From Pseudomonas sp. NFR16 (lineage in GTDB: Bacteria; Pseudomonadota; Gammaproteobacteria; Pseudomonadales; Pseudomonadaceae): a stretch of DNA of 64,000 nucleotides. The notes under the pieces are model-generated. The model made no database searches. It saw only the letters and a list, made by a program, of their open reading frames with translations, and had not been told where the DNA came from. A program made the translations under genes and the position numbers. Shown one piece after another: positions 51,766 to 61,536 of the stretch; the first letter of the stretch is position 1; each line of letters begins with the position of its first letter. Where the stretch lies: NCBI RefSeq assembly GCF_900108875.1, contig NZ_FNYJ01000005.1, positions 310,001-374,000 on the forward strand, read 5' to 3'.

Positions 51766-52632
51766 TTACAGGCGAGTCGCCTCAAACTTCACTCGCGGAT
51801 GCGCGATACGATCCTGCGCCCTGATCAGCTCAAGCTCGTAACTGCCGCACGCCTGGGTTTCCAGCAGCACCTCATGCACTGCAGACGCGGTGTACTCGAA
51901 GGCAGTGCGCAGGTCGTCTCCCAACAGCACCCTGGACAGAAACAGCCCTGACGTCAGATCGCCCACGCCCACCGGCTGGCGTGGAAACGCAAGCAGCGGA
52001 CGGCGCAGATGCCAGCTCTCGTGCTGCGTGACCAAAAGCATCTCGAAACCATCGGCAGGTTTGCCAGGGTAATCCAGATGTTTCACCACGATCGCCCTCG
52101 GGCCTCTGGCCAGCAACGCACGCGCCATGCTCAGGCAGTCGAGCAGGGAGCTCGGCTTGCGACCTGAAAAACTGTCCAGTTCCAACTGGTTGGGGCAGAG
52201 AAAATCGGCGACCGCAGCGGCCTCGTCGAGCAGAAAATCGCTGACCTCCTGCGGCACGATGCAGCCTTTCTCCGGGTGTCCCATGACGGGATCGCACAAG
52301 TACAGCGCGCGAGGATTGGCGCGCTTGATCTGGGCAACGGCGTCGAGAATAGCCCGTCCCTGCGCCGCGCTGCCCAGGTAACCGGAGAGCACGGCGTCGC
52401 AGTTGCCCAACTCACCGATCGCGGCAATGCCTTCGACCAGCGCAGGAATCTGCTGCGGCGCCAACACTTCGCCTGCCCAATGACCATACTGAGTGTGGTT
52501 GGAGAACTGAACGGTATTCAGCGGCCAGACATTGATGCCGATACGCTGCATAGGGAACACCGCAGCGCTGTTGCCGGCGTGGCCAAACACTACGTGGGAC
52601 TGGATGGCGAGAAGATGAGGCGAGCGTTTCAT
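51766..52632 (-). CDS. pdxY: Pyridoxal kinase PdxY
   Basis: A 288-aa salvage kinase: pyridoxal plus ATP to pyridoxal 5'-phosphate. PdxY/PdxK features are LLAIQSHVVFGHAGNSAAVFPMQRIG at the start (in part), LNTVQFSNHTQYGHW, LCDPVMGHPEKGCIV, PNQLELDSFSG and the phosphate-binding GVGDLTSGLFLSRVL near residue 220. The GVGDxxS loop and the short HAGN motif support PdxY over ThiD. Start ATG 52632. The following DUF3301 gene is divergent. The MocR regulator at 32674 needs the product as cofactor. Confidence 0.94.
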   Translation of the reverse strand: MKRSPHLLAIQSHVVFGHAGNSAAVFPMQRIGINVWPLNTVQFSNHTQYGHWAGEVLAPQQIPALVEGIAAIGELGNCDAVLSGYLGSAAQGRAILDAVAQIKRANPRALYLCDPVMGHPEKGCIVPQEVSDFLLDEAAAVADFLCPNQLELDSFSGRKPSSLLDCLSMARALLARGPRAIVVKHLDYPGKPADGFEMLLVTQHESWHLRRPLLAFPRQPVGVGDLTSGLFLSRVLLGDDLRTAFEYTASAVHEVLLETQACGSYELELIRAQDRIAHPRVKFEATRL

Positions 52633-52765
52633 GACAGGTTCCTGAGGCCGGGAAAGCACAGTAGTAGCGATGCCGGACGAAGTGAAGCGAAATTAAGCTT
52701 TCGGAGTATGGCTGTCGATCACCCGACGCAGTTAAGCTGAACACCTTCTGTTGGAGCTCTCTTGC

Positions 52766-53158
52766 ATGCTGACCCTGGGCAACATTTTCGTCCTGATGCT
52801 GCTGGCCACCGCCGGCGCTTGGCTGTGGCATTCCCACGGTCTGCGTGAGCGTGCACTTGAACGCGTCAAACAACATTGTGCCAAGCTGGACATCGAGTTA
52901 CTGGACGGCAACGTCGCGCTGCGGCGTATCACGTTCAAACGTGACAACGACGGCCGCAAGCGTCTGGCGCGGGTGTATAACTTTGAGTTCACGGTAACCG
53001 GCGAACAGCGTCATCCGGGCTCGATCACGATGTTCGGCGCACACACGGCGCAGATCGAACTGGCGCCCTACCCCTTCGAGATCAAGAATCCGAAGCCGAC
53101 GGCCGAGATCATCCAGCTCAGTGAGTGGCGCCAGGAACACAACAAATGGAAGCAATAA
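52766..53158 (+). CDS. DUF3301-type small membrane-anchored protein
   Basis: A 130-aa protein with one N-terminal helix (MLTLGNIFVLMLLATAGAWLW in part) and a basic-rich soluble part: LRERALERVKQHCAKLDIELLDGNVALRRI (in part), KRLARVYNFEFTVTGEQRHPG and TAQIELAPYPFEI. This layout matches the DUF3301 family of pseudomonads. The topology is probably N-out/C-in or an inner-membrane anchor; function unknown. ATG 52766 is chosen; a TTG at 52751 adds MELSC and lies behind a poor site. It is convergent with the COG0523 gene. Confidence 0.82.
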   Translation: MLTLGNIFVLMLLATAGAWLWHSHGLRERALERVKQHCAKLDIELLDGNVALRRITFKRDNDGRKRLARVYNFEFTVTGEQRHPGSITMFGAHTAQIELAPYPFEIKNPKPTAEIIQLSEWRQEHNKWKQ

Positions 53159-53178
53159 CGCGCTGTGGATAAGCCGCG

Positions 53179-54141
53179 CTAGGCCAGACAGGCCGCGAGC
53201 TGCGCGGTAAGTTGCGCAGCATCGTGAGGTTCGCTGCAGATGAGTTCAAGACGCGAATCCTTGCGCCACTCAGTCGTACGCCAGGCCCATTCCTCCCCTT
53301 CCAGCGCATTCCTTGACCGCCAGCCCGACGTACTGTGAATCACCAGCTTGGCGCGGCGCCATTGAAGGCCTTGCAGCCAGGTTTCGACCTTTGCTGCGTC
53401 GAACACCCTGTCCGGATGCCAGCGCCAGCCGATGCTCCAGCCCTCGGCCTGATGCTGACTCAAGCAGATCGGCTGCATCGGATCGGACCAGTCCGCAGGC
53501 AGTTGCGCCAAGGTTTTCGGTGCGACGAAGTTATCCACACCCTCATTGGCCCGCGAGTTGATGCCTGGCAGTCGTTCAAGGGGCAGCAACGCCTGCTCGG
53601 TCCAGTGCAGCTGTCGAGACGGTAAGGCGTCGATGATCGTCTTGCGCTGAACAGGCGCGAGTCCCGCCGACTTATTCAGCACGAGCAACCCTGCGTCGCT
53701 CAGCGCCTCCTGCTGGGATCGTGGCAATGGCTTGCCGCTCGCCAGCGCCTGAGCGTCCAGCACCACTACGCTGGGCTGAATTGCCAGCACGCCGACCCAC
53801 GGCGCTTCCCGCAGCTGCGCCATCAGTTGAACCGGATGGCCCAGCCCGGAAGGCTCGATGAACAGACGATCCGGCCGGGCTTTGCGCAAAAGGCGACCCA
53901 AGCCGATCTGGAAGGGTGCGCCATTGACGCAACACAGACACCCGCCAGCCACTTCGCCAAGTGCGATACCATCCTGCGCGGTGGTCAACAGCGCAGCGTC
54001 GAGCCCGATCTGGCCGAATTCATTGATGAGGATTGCCCAGCGCTCGCCAGCAGGCTTTTGCGCCAGCAGTTGTCTGATCAGACTGGTCTTGCCTGCACCC
54101 AAAGGGCCAGCAATGACATGTGTGGGAATGTTCTGCAGCAT
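53179..54141 (-). CDS. COG0523 (CobW-like) GTPase, first copy
   Basis: A 320-aa G3E GTPase of the COG0523 metallochaperone family. The G1 loop is GPLGAGKTS near residue 11. The metal-binding motif of the family, GGCLCCVNG, is near residue 66, then FIEPSGLGHP and a CobW C-terminal domain (about 225-320). In zinc-starved bacteria such proteins deliver zinc to client enzymes, but others serve cobalt or nitrile hydratase iron, so metal and client are inferred. ATG 54141 (MLQNIPTHVIAG) is the typical start; GTG 54168 would add nine residues. Its upstream neighbour is a small gene on the opposite strand. Confidence 0.88.
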   Translation of the reverse strand: MLQNIPTHVIAGPLGAGKTSLIRQLLAQKPAGERWAILINEFGQIGLDAALLTTAQDGIALGEVAGGCLCCVNGAPFQIGLGRLLRKARPDRLFIEPSGLGHPVQLMAQLREAPWVGVLAIQPSVVVLDAQALASGKPLPRSQQEALSDAGLLVLNKSAGLAPVQRKTIIDALPSRQLHWTEQALLPLERLPGINSRANEGVDNFVAPKTLAQLPADWSDPMQPICLSQHQAEGWSIGWRWHPDRVFDAAKVETWLQGLQWRRAKLVIHSTSGWRSRNALEGEEWAWRTTEWRKDSRLELICSEPHDAAQLTAQLAACLA

Positions 54142-54194
54142 GTCCGGCCATTGTTGAACGTCGCTCACGAAACCGAGCGAAGACGGAGGTAAAA

Positions 54195-54566
54195 ATGCGA
54201 GCAAACTGGCTGCCCGTGCGGCTGACATTGGTGGTATTGGCAGCCGTTTCAGTTCAGGCGCACTCCGAGTCGTGCGTCGTGCACAGTCAGGGCGAGCGAC
54301 TGGACGTCAAGGTGTGTCAGGAGAACCTGACCATTCCGGCGGACCTGTTCCACGATGGCTTCTGCAAACCGCAGCTCAAGGATCAGGAAGTCGAAGTCAC
54401 TTACATGCAGCAATGCCCGACCGGCTCATTCGGCCAGTGCAGCAACGCGCAAGTCGCCAATATGCCTTATCGGCAGAACATTCACTATTACGGCGTAGCG
54501 AGCGACGCTGCTTTCCTCAAGCCGTTTTGCGAGCAACAGAGCAAGGGCGTGTGGAAAGAACAGTAA
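54195..54566 (+). CDS. Unknown secreted protein with six cysteines
   Basis: A 123-aa exported protein. Residues 1-24 form a signal peptide (LTLVVLAAVSVQAHS). The mature part has six cysteines (C27, C41, C57, C74, C82, C112), enough for three disulfides, and no other recognisable motif. The ATG at 54195 has GGAGGT five bases before it. It is wedged on the + strand between two COG0523 GTPase genes that both read on the - strand, so transcription from the upstream GTPase would run antisense through it. Function unknown; a role in zinc stress is only suggested by location. Confidence 0.78.
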   Translation: MRANWLPVRLTLVVLAAVSVQAHSESCVVHSQGERLDVKVCQENLTIPADLFHDGFCKPQLKDQEVEVTYMQQCPTGSFGQCSNAQVANMPYRQNIHYYGVASDAAFLKPFCEQQSKGVWKEQ

Positions 54567-54603
54567 CTATCGCTTGCCACACGACCCACCGCAGCCGTCG
54601 GCG

Positions 54604-55812
<1,209 letters not shown>

Positions 55813-55844
55813 CTCATCAGATAGCAGGTTGGGACGCTTTTTAC

Positions 55845-55857
55845 GTTATAGTATAAC
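55845..55857. promoter_or_regulatory. Zur-like box between zigA and a secreted-protein gene
   Basis: GTTATA-G-TATAAC, a perfect 6-1-6 inverted repeat matching the known Zur operator core. It lies 32 bp before the zigA ATG and 36 bp before the ATG of the divergent gene at 55894, so it can repress both when zinc is ample. Confidence 0.82.
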
Positions 55858-55893
55858 AATACAAACGTGCTAATACTTTTTTGAGTTGATGCG

Positions 55894-56295
55894 ATGCTCA
55901 GGGTTTCAGGTGTTGTGGCGGGAATGATGGCGGCATTGACCGTGCTCTCAGGCACGCAGGTTTCAGCCGCAGTGCCATCGGCTCGGCTCGATCAGGCGCT
56001 GTGCACTCGCACGGCAACGCTGCTGGCGTGTGCCGATGCCTACGACAACAGCTACAGCGTGGCGATGTCGGGAGAAACGATGTTTTTGCGCGGTTATGAA
56101 GGCGAAGCCAAGCGCCGCTGGGCGCAGACCAACAGCCGCTATGGCTCGATGACGTTTTTCACCGGGCTCGCCTCGGATGGCGAAGTCTGGGTCGGATACA
56201 CCCTGAAGGTCGGCTGGACCACAGTCAGCCGAGTCTCAAGCTCCAGCGGCAGCCGGAGCAAGATCACTTGCAGTCGCGTGACGGGCTGTCGCTGA
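55894..56295 (+). CDS. Unknown secreted protein with four cysteines
   Basis: A 133-aa exported protein. A signal peptide (about 1-26; VVAGMMAALTVLSGTQVSAA) leads to a mature part with C37, C46, C126 and C132, two disulfides at most, and a Ser-rich basic C-terminus (VSSSSGSRSKITCSR). No family is recognised. The Zur-like box 36 bp before its ATG suggests expression under zinc shortage together with zigA. The ribosome-binding site is weak. It is convergent with the amidase gene. Confidence 0.75.
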   Translation: MLRVSGVVAGMMAALTVLSGTQVSAAVPSARLDQALCTRTATLLACADAYDNSYSVAMSGETMFLRGYEGEAKRRWAQTNSRYGSMTFFTGLASDGEVWVGYTLKVGWTTVSRVSSSSGSRSKITCSRVTGCR

Positions 56296-56330
56296 ACACC
56301 AGCCCAATTCGAAGCGTGGCCGTACGCTGA

Positions 56331-57572
56331 TCAGACGATGGCTTGCTCAGCGGCCTTTTGTTCCTGGCGCCAGGCGATGAAGGACCCCGCCGGAGGATTG
56401 CGCTCGAAATACGTCTTCATGCCCTCGAACAAGCCGTCGGCAACGGCCTGCTGATGCCGTGCGGTGACCAGTCGCTGGCTGTCCCGGCTGTTGGAGATGA
56501 ATCCGGTTTCAACCAGGATGGACGGAACATCCGGTGATTTCAGCACGGCAAATCCGGCCTGTTCCACGCGTTTCTGGTGCAGCGTGGTGACGCCTTCCAG
56601 ACTGCCGAGCACGGTGTGTCCCAGTTGCAGGCTGGCAGCAATAGTGGCGTTCATCGACATGTCGAGGATGACCCCCGCCAGCATCGGGTCTTTGTCTTTC
56701 AGGTTCAACAGGCTGTTCGCCCCGATGAGGTCCGCGCCGTTCTCACGCTGCGCCATGAATCGCGCCGTCGCCGAGGTGGCGCCATTCTCGGACAACGCGA
56801 ATACAGAAGCACCCGACGCCGTGAGCCGAGGTGCAGCGTCCGCATGCACGGAGATGAACATGTCGGCGTTATATTTGCGGGCGATGTCCACGCGTTTGCG
56901 CAGCGGCACGAAGAAGTCATCATTGCGCACCAGCCGCACATCAAAGCCCTTTTCGCGCTTCAATCGCTTGGCCAGCAGTTGCGCGATAGACAGCACGACG
57001 TCTTTCTCACGCTCGCCTTTTGAGCCCACGGCACCAGGATCTTTTCCGCCGTGACCCGCATCGACCACCACCATGATGTCGCGCTTGGGGTGCTGTTTGT
57101 CGACGACGGGAGCAGATGGCTGCTTGACCAGCGGCGCGGCAGCCGCAAGTTGAACGGGCGAATGAGCGGCCGCGTCACTTCCAAGATCCAATACTAGACG
57201 GTTGCCCTGCGCGCCTTCTGGCCCCAACAGAAAACTATTGAGCTGCACCGGCGACTGCAGGTCCAGGACGATGCGCGTGTCACCCTGACCAAAATGGCCC
57301 GAGCGAATCGCTTTGATGGGGGTGTTCTCCAGTGCCAGCTGACTGAAGTTGCCTTCAAGCCGTGCGCCACTGACGTCGATGATGATCCGCTCGGGCGCGC
57401 TGAGGGTGAAGGTCTTGTACTGCACAGGACCGCTCAGGTCGAAGACCAGCCGCAGTTTGCTATCGGAGCGCCAGAGTCGTGCGCTGCGAATCTGCGTTGC
57501 GTTGACTGAAAACGGGAGCGCACAAGCAACGCTGGCTAAGAGCATGTTGAGCAGCATTTGACGTCGATGCAT
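56331..57572 (-). CDS. N-acetylmuramoyl-L-alanine amidase (AMIN plus amidase_3)
   Basis: A 413-aa exported zinc amidase that cleaves the peptide from muramic acid in cell-wall glycan and acts in daughter-cell separation. The start has a twin-arginine pair followed by a hydrophobic stretch (HRRQMLLNMLLASVACAL), suggesting Tat export as in E. coli AmiA/AmiC. The AMIN domain spans about 28-130 and amidase_3 about 170-395, with Zn ligands in VVDAGHGGKDPG, GEREKDVVL and SVHADAAP and the catalytic Glu in ILVETGFISN. A Zur-like box 53 bp upstream suggests it is the zinc-sparing paralogue known from Pseudomonas Zur regulons. Confidence 0.92.
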   Translation of the reverse strand: MHRRQMLLNMLLASVACALPFSVNATQIRSARLWRSDSKLRLVFDLSGPVQYKTFTLSAPERIIIDVSGARLEGNFSQLALENTPIKAIRSGHFGQGDTRIVLDLQSPVQLNSFLLGPEGAQGNRLVLDLGSDAAAHSPVQLAAAAPLVKQPSAPVVDKQHPKRDIMVVVDAGHGGKDPGAVGSKGEREKDVVLSIAQLLAKRLKREKGFDVRLVRNDDFFVPLRKRVDIARKYNADMFISVHADAAPRLTASGASVFALSENGATSATARFMAQRENGADLIGANSLLNLKDKDPMLAGVILDMSMNATIAASLQLGHTVLGSLEGVTTLHQKRVEQAGFAVLKSPDVPSILVETGFISNSRDSQRLVTARHQQAVADGLFEGMKTYFERNPPAGSFIAWRQEQKAAEQAIV

Positions 57573-57624
57573 GACACATTCCAGACAAAGTGAGCATCAG
57601 GCTCGAATAAGCAGGTCATTATTA

Positions 57625-57637
57625 GTAATAATATAAC
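57625..57637. promoter_or_regulatory. Second Zur-like box, before the amidase gene
   Basis: GTAATA-A-TATAAC, the same 6-1-6 layout as the box at 55845 with a single mismatch in the left half. It lies 53 bp before the amidase ATG at 57572 and in an AT-rich stretch likely to contain the promoter. Confidence 0.65.
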
Positions 57638-57739
57638 ATGCCGAGACAAGGCCAAAGATGAAGCTTTTTACAGAAATGGGGCCTGTTTTAGCCGATCAAA
57701 CAATGAGTAACGGGTAAAACATCAGATAAAACAACAAGA

Positions 57740-57755
57740 TGTTCCACGTGGAACA
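57740..57755. other. parS centromere site (ParB binding)
   Basis: TGTTCCACGTGGAACA, a perfect 16-bp palindrome identical to the Pseudomonas parS consensus. ParB loads here and spreads; in P. aeruginosa the functional sites are close to oriC. It sits in the 240-bp gap between the amidase and the DUF3617 gene. The order of surrounding genes independently places the window near the origin. Confidence 0.93.
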
Positions 57756-57776
57756 CGGCCGGGATAGAAGCTAAGA

Positions 57777-57795
57777 CGCCCCGGCTGGCGGGGCG
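57777..57795 (-). terminator. GC-rich hairpin after the DUF3617 gene
   Basis: CGCCCCG (57777-57783) and CGGGGCG (57789-57795) form a 7-bp stem with a 5-base loop, 18 bp after the stop of the DUF3617 gene. The following T content on the - strand is modest (TCTTAGCTTCT), so it is a likely but not strong terminator. Confidence 0.6.
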
Positions 57796-57812
57796 CAGAT
57801 CGGTGTGAATAA

Positions 57813-58334
57813 TTAGGTGCGAGGTTTGACAGTGCCGCAGTTTTGCCCCAGCCAGACGGCCTTGGTATCCATGCTGCCATTCTGCTGTTGACCCGTAGCG
57901 TTGAAAGAGCCAACGACGTGGGTGTTAAACGCGCGATCACTCAAGAACTGCGCAGTGCCCGTACCCTGAGCACGTGGGCAGCTGAATTTGAATTTCCAGG
58001 TCGGGCCATTCTTGTCGGTGATCTGCTGCGTGCAGCCGGTCTTGGGATCTGTCAGGGGAATCTGCTCATTTTTCACCTGCTCAGGAGTCAAGCAAACGCG
58101 AACGCCTTGCCCACCGAGCGTAATCCCTTGTTTTGCCAGCATTTGTTCCATAGCCGCTCGTTGTTGCGGCGCCATCATTTGCAGCTGAGCGAGCATGACC
58201 TGCATGTCGGGCATCTGTTGCCCATCGACCTGCATGTTGCTCGAGGTCAGCTCCCACAGTCCCGGCTGCAGCACCTGCGCTTGAGCGAACGGCGCAGCCA
58301 GACATACCATCAACGCCAATACGCGCTTTTTCAT
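57813..58334 (-). CDS. Exported DUF3617-type protein
   Basis: A 173-aa protein with a 19-residue signal peptide (RVLALMVCLAAPFAQA). The mature domain starts QPGLWELTSSNMQVDGQQMP, the mark of the DUF3617 family, then carries VCLTPEQV, KTGCTQQI, KFKFSCPRAQGTG and a C-terminal GQNC. Four cysteines fit two disulfides in the periplasm. Function unknown. ATG 58334 begins the signal peptide; the frame upstream to 58508 is not protein-like. It is divergent from the cardiolipin synthase gene with a 172-bp gap. Confidence 0.86.
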   Translation of the reverse strand: MKKRVLALMVCLAAPFAQAQVLQPGLWELTSSNMQVDGQQMPDMQVMLAQLQMMAPQQRAAMEQMLAKQGITLGGQGVRVCLTPEQVKNEQIPLTDPKTGCTQQITDKNGPTWKFKFSCPRAQGTGTAQFLSDRAFNTHVVGSFNATGQQQNGSMDTKAVWLGQNCGTVKPRT

Positions 58335-58506
58335 GAATCGGATTCCTTTTTGCTCTGAGGCAGTTTCAACGCGGCCCATTGGAGCCGTCGGACGATGAGC
58401 TTTAGACGACGAATCGGATAACCAGTTGCAGCACCAAGAAAATAGCGACAATCCCCGCGCACTGTGGTCTGTTAAACACCAATACGCCATAAGCTCAAGG
58501 TTGCGC

Positions 58507-59946
58507 ATGGATTATCACAGCCCGTATTTCTTTGGCTATTTGATTGGCTTCACTCACCTTCTGGGCATCGTAGCAGCGATACACGCCCTATTGACGGTGC
58601 GCACCGCTCAAGGATCGATCGCTTGGGCAATGCCGCTGATATTCATCCCCTACATCACGCTTATTCCGTATCTGGTTTTTGGCCGCAGCACATTCGATGC
58701 GTACATCAAGGCGCGTCGTCAGGCGAACAACGAGATGCGCAACGCCATTGTCGACTTCAACTGGAAACCCTGGATCGAGGAAGCGGTGGCCGCCAGACGC
58801 TCGGACGCCTATGCCTCCTTGCGCGCGATGCCCAAGTTGGGGCGCATGCCGTGCCTGGCCAACAATGAAGTGAAACTGTTGATCAACGGTGAAGCGACCT
58901 TCGCCGCGATTTTCGACGCTATCCGTGCCGCTAAACGAGCGGTGTTCGTACAGTTTTTCATCATTCATGACGATGACCTCGGACGTCGTTTGCAAACCGT
59001 GTTGCTGGAAAAGGCTGCAGAAGGCGTTGAAATCTTCGTGCTATATGACCGGATCGGCAGTCATGCGCTGCCGGCAAAGTATGTGGAAAAACTTCGCGCC
59101 GGCGGTGTCCAGATCAAAGCCTTTGCCACACGCGGCGGGTGGCTCAATCGATTCCAGATCAACTTCCGCAACCACCGCAAGATTGTCGTGGTGGACGGAG
59201 TGAAGGGCTTCGTGGGCGGGCATAACGTGGGCGACGAGTATCTGGGCCTCAAGCCGCCGCTGGCGCCTTGGCGTGACACCCACGTGGCGGTCGTCGGTCC
59301 GGTGGTGGCATGTCTGCAAGAGTCGTTCGCCGAAGACTGGTTCTGGGCAACCCGCCAGTTGCCGCCGCTGATACTGCCGGACAGCTATCCGGAGGATGGC
59401 GTGCTGTGCCAGTTCCTTGCAACCGGGCCGGCGGACGCGCAGGAAACCTGTTCACTGTTCTTTGTCGAGGCGATTCATGCCGCCACGGAGCGCGTGTGGA
59501 TCACCACGCCGTATTTCATTCCAGACGAGGCCGTGTCAGCGGCATTGCGCCTGGCAGTGCTCAGAGGCGTCGATGTGCGCCTGTTGCTGCCCTCGCGCCC
59601 CGATCATTACACCGTGTACGCCGCTTCCAGCCTGTTCGCCTTCGAAGCCGTGCGAGCAGGTGTGCGGATGTTTCGTTATCAACCAGGATTCCTGCATCAG
59701 AAAGTAGTGCTGGTAGACAACGCGATCTCGGCGATCGGCAGCGCCAACCTGGACAATCGTTCATTCCGGCTGAATTTCGAGCTGATGCTGCTGACGGTCG
59801 ATGAAGATTTCGCCCGCGAGGTAGAGGCGATGCTCAGCGATGACTTCGCCCAAGCGCACGAAATCTCGATCGAGGAAAGCAAGGAGACTCACCATCTGCA
59901 GCAATTGGGGATGCGCGTGGCACGCTTGATATCGCCGATTCTCTGA
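58507..59946 (+). CDS. cls: Cardiolipin synthase, ClsA type
   Basis: A 479-aa inner-membrane phospholipase-D-type enzyme that joins two phosphatidylglycerols to cardiolipin and glycerol. Two N-terminal helices (about 8-28 and 36-58) are typical of ClsA. Both HKD motifs are intact: NHRKIVVVDGVKGFVGG near residue 220 and HQKVVLVDNAISAIGSANLD near residue 398. ATG 58507 places the first helix near the N-terminus; a frame to 58426 has no homology. It is convergent with the cyclopropane synthase gene. Confidence 0.95.
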   Translation: MDYHSPYFFGYLIGFTHLLGIVAAIHALLTVRTAQGSIAWAMPLIFIPYITLIPYLVFGRSTFDAYIKARRQANNEMRNAIVDFNWKPWIEEAVAARRSDAYASLRAMPKLGRMPCLANNEVKLLINGEATFAAIFDAIRAAKRAVFVQFFIIHDDDLGRRLQTVLLEKAAEGVEIFVLYDRIGSHALPAKYVEKLRAGGVQIKAFATRGGWLNRFQINFRNHRKIVVVDGVKGFVGGHNVGDEYLGLKPPLAPWRDTHVAVVGPVVACLQESFAEDWFWATRQLPPLILPDSYPEDGVLCQFLATGPADAQETCSLFFVEAIHAATERVWITTPYFIPDEAVSAALRLAVLRGVDVRLLLPSRPDHYTVYAASSLFAFEAVRAGVRMFRYQPGFLHQKVVLVDNAISAIGSANLDNRSFRLNFELMLLTVDEDFAREVEAMLSDDFAQAHEISIEESKETHHLQQLGMRVARLISPIL

Positions 59947-60069
59947 TGGCTTGAGGGGTCAGCGGCAGGAGCGCTTCCCGCGTTGCCGGAGCACAGCCGA
60001 ACCGTTTCGGTCGACTGTGCATCCCCTCACGACTGAAGCTGACTGCCGCTTGAACTCATGGCCGACGTA

Positions 60070-61254
60070 TCAGGCGTAAAGATCGTCTCGCGTCCAGGGC
60101 AGGTCATGGCCGCCATCGGCGCGCGGTTTGACTGCAAGAATCTGGTGCAGATTGATCCAGCCCTTGGAGAACGCGTAAGCACACCCGGCCAGGTACAGGC
60201 GGAAAATCCGCAGCGCCTGCTCAGGCACCATCGCCGCAGCGACATCGAGCTTTTCTTCCAGCCGCATGCTCCAGTGATCGAGCGTCCTGGCGTAATGCAA
60301 ACGCAGGCTTTCCACGTCCACCACCTCCAGTCCTGCTTCACTGATGAAACCGGTGATCATCGACAGATGAGGCAATTCACCGTTAGGGAAAACGTAGCGA
60401 TCAATGAAATCCCCTGCGCCGCGCCCGACAGGACGACCATCCGTGTGCTTGGCCGTGATGCCATGGTTCATCACCAGGCCGCCCTCCTTCACTGCGTCGA
60501 ACAGGCACTTGGCGTACAGGTCGAGGTTGGCGTGGCCCACGTGCTCGAACATACCGACACTGACGACTTTGTCGAACCGGCCATCCTTGGGCAAATCGCG
60601 ATAGTCGAGCAGTTGCAGTTCAACCTGACCTTCCAGACCTTCGGCCTTGACCCGCTCCTGCGCCAGCGCCAGTTGCTCGCGGCTCAAGGTGATGCCGAAC
60701 GCTTTGACGCCGTATTCACGCGCCGCAAAGCGCGCAAGACCGCCCCAGCCACAGCCGACGTCCAGCAGATATTCGCCCGGCTTCAAACGCAGCTTGCGGC
60801 ACAGATGATGAAATTTATCCTGTTGCGCCTGCTCAAGCGTCTCGTTGCCGGTCTTGAAGTAGGCGCAGGAATAGACCATCTCCTTGTCCAGCCATAGCTG
60901 GTAGAAATCGTTGGAAAGGTCGTAGTGGTAGGAGATGGACTTGGCGTCGGTTTCTTTGTCGTGCTCGGTCCGGACCGGCGCGACGTCGTCGTCCTCGTCC
61001 ACCAGCGCGGCAGTCAACTCGTCGCAGACCCGCATGACTTCGCTGATCGAGCCTTCGAGCTCAAGCCGCCCTTCAACGAACGCGCTGCCCAGAAGGTCCA
61101 GGCTTGGGTGAGTGAAATCGGACACCAGCGAGGGATCCTTGACGACAATCGTGACGCTGGGGTCGGCCCCCAATTCGACTTCGTTGCCATCCCAAAGCTT
61201 GAGCCGCAGTGGTAGATGAAGCTTCTGTAACGCCGGTGGAAGTTGCGCGAGCAT
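60070..61254 (-). CDS. cfa: Cyclopropane-fatty-acyl-phospholipid synthase
   Basis: A 394-aa SAM-dependent methyltransferase that adds a methylene bridge to unsaturated acyl chains of membrane lipids, usually on entry into stationary phase. The N-terminal domain (1-115) includes FVEGRLELEGSISEVM. The SAM site is YLLDVGCGWGGLARFAAREYG (in part) near residue 172, followed by FGITLSREQLALAQERV and VVSVGMFEHVGHANLD. Active-site ends are HDYDLSNDFYQLWLD-like YHYDLSNDFYQLWLD and MYSCAYF-like VYSCAYF. ATG 61254 (MLAQLPPALQKLHLPLRLKL in part) matches family starts. Together with cls it points to membrane remodelling, but each has its own strand. Confidence 0.93.
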   Translation of the reverse strand: MLAQLPPALQKLHLPLRLKLWDGNEVELGADPSVTIVVKDPSLVSDFTHPSLDLLGSAFVEGRLELEGSISEVMRVCDELTAALVDEDDDVAPVRTEHDKETDAKSISYHYDLSNDFYQLWLDKEMVYSCAYFKTGNETLEQAQQDKFHHLCRKLRLKPGEYLLDVGCGWGGLARFAAREYGVKAFGITLSREQLALAQERVKAEGLEGQVELQLLDYRDLPKDGRFDKVVSVGMFEHVGHANLDLYAKCLFDAVKEGGLVMNHGITAKHTDGRPVGRGAGDFIDRYVFPNGELPHLSMITGFISEAGLEVVDVESLRLHYARTLDHWSMRLEEKLDVAAAMVPEQALRIFRLYLAGCAYAFSKGWINLHQILAVKPRADGGHDLPWTRDDLYA

Positions 61255-61498
61255 TGAGAAATCCCCCTGATCCAGAAACACGGAAAAGGGTAGTCCAAAA
61301 CCGGCTCCAGAGTAGGAACCGTCAGGCAATCGGCTTACTGCAAATGAAGATCACGAATCTGAAACGGGTACTGCGCTGCTCCCCGGAATTCGAGCCAATT
61401 TGAAGCCTGCGATGGAGCACCCTCTTCATGACTGAATCTTAATTTGTTACAGAGTCCTTCAAAGCTCAAGCGAATTTTTATACTTAGCCGGCACCTCT

Positions 61499-61529
61499 AA
61501 CCCGCCGCTCTCAGCGTAAGCGCCGGGTT
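61499..61529. repeat. Hairpin after the metal ATPase gene
   Basis: AACCCGCCGCT (61499-61509) and AGCGCCGGGTT (61519-61529) pair over 11 bp with one mismatch, directly after the ATPase stop. There is no T-run, so it may protect the mRNA end rather than terminate. The rest of the 282-bp gap 61255-61536 shows no gene. Confidence 0.5.
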
Positions 61530-61536
61530 TCAAGGC

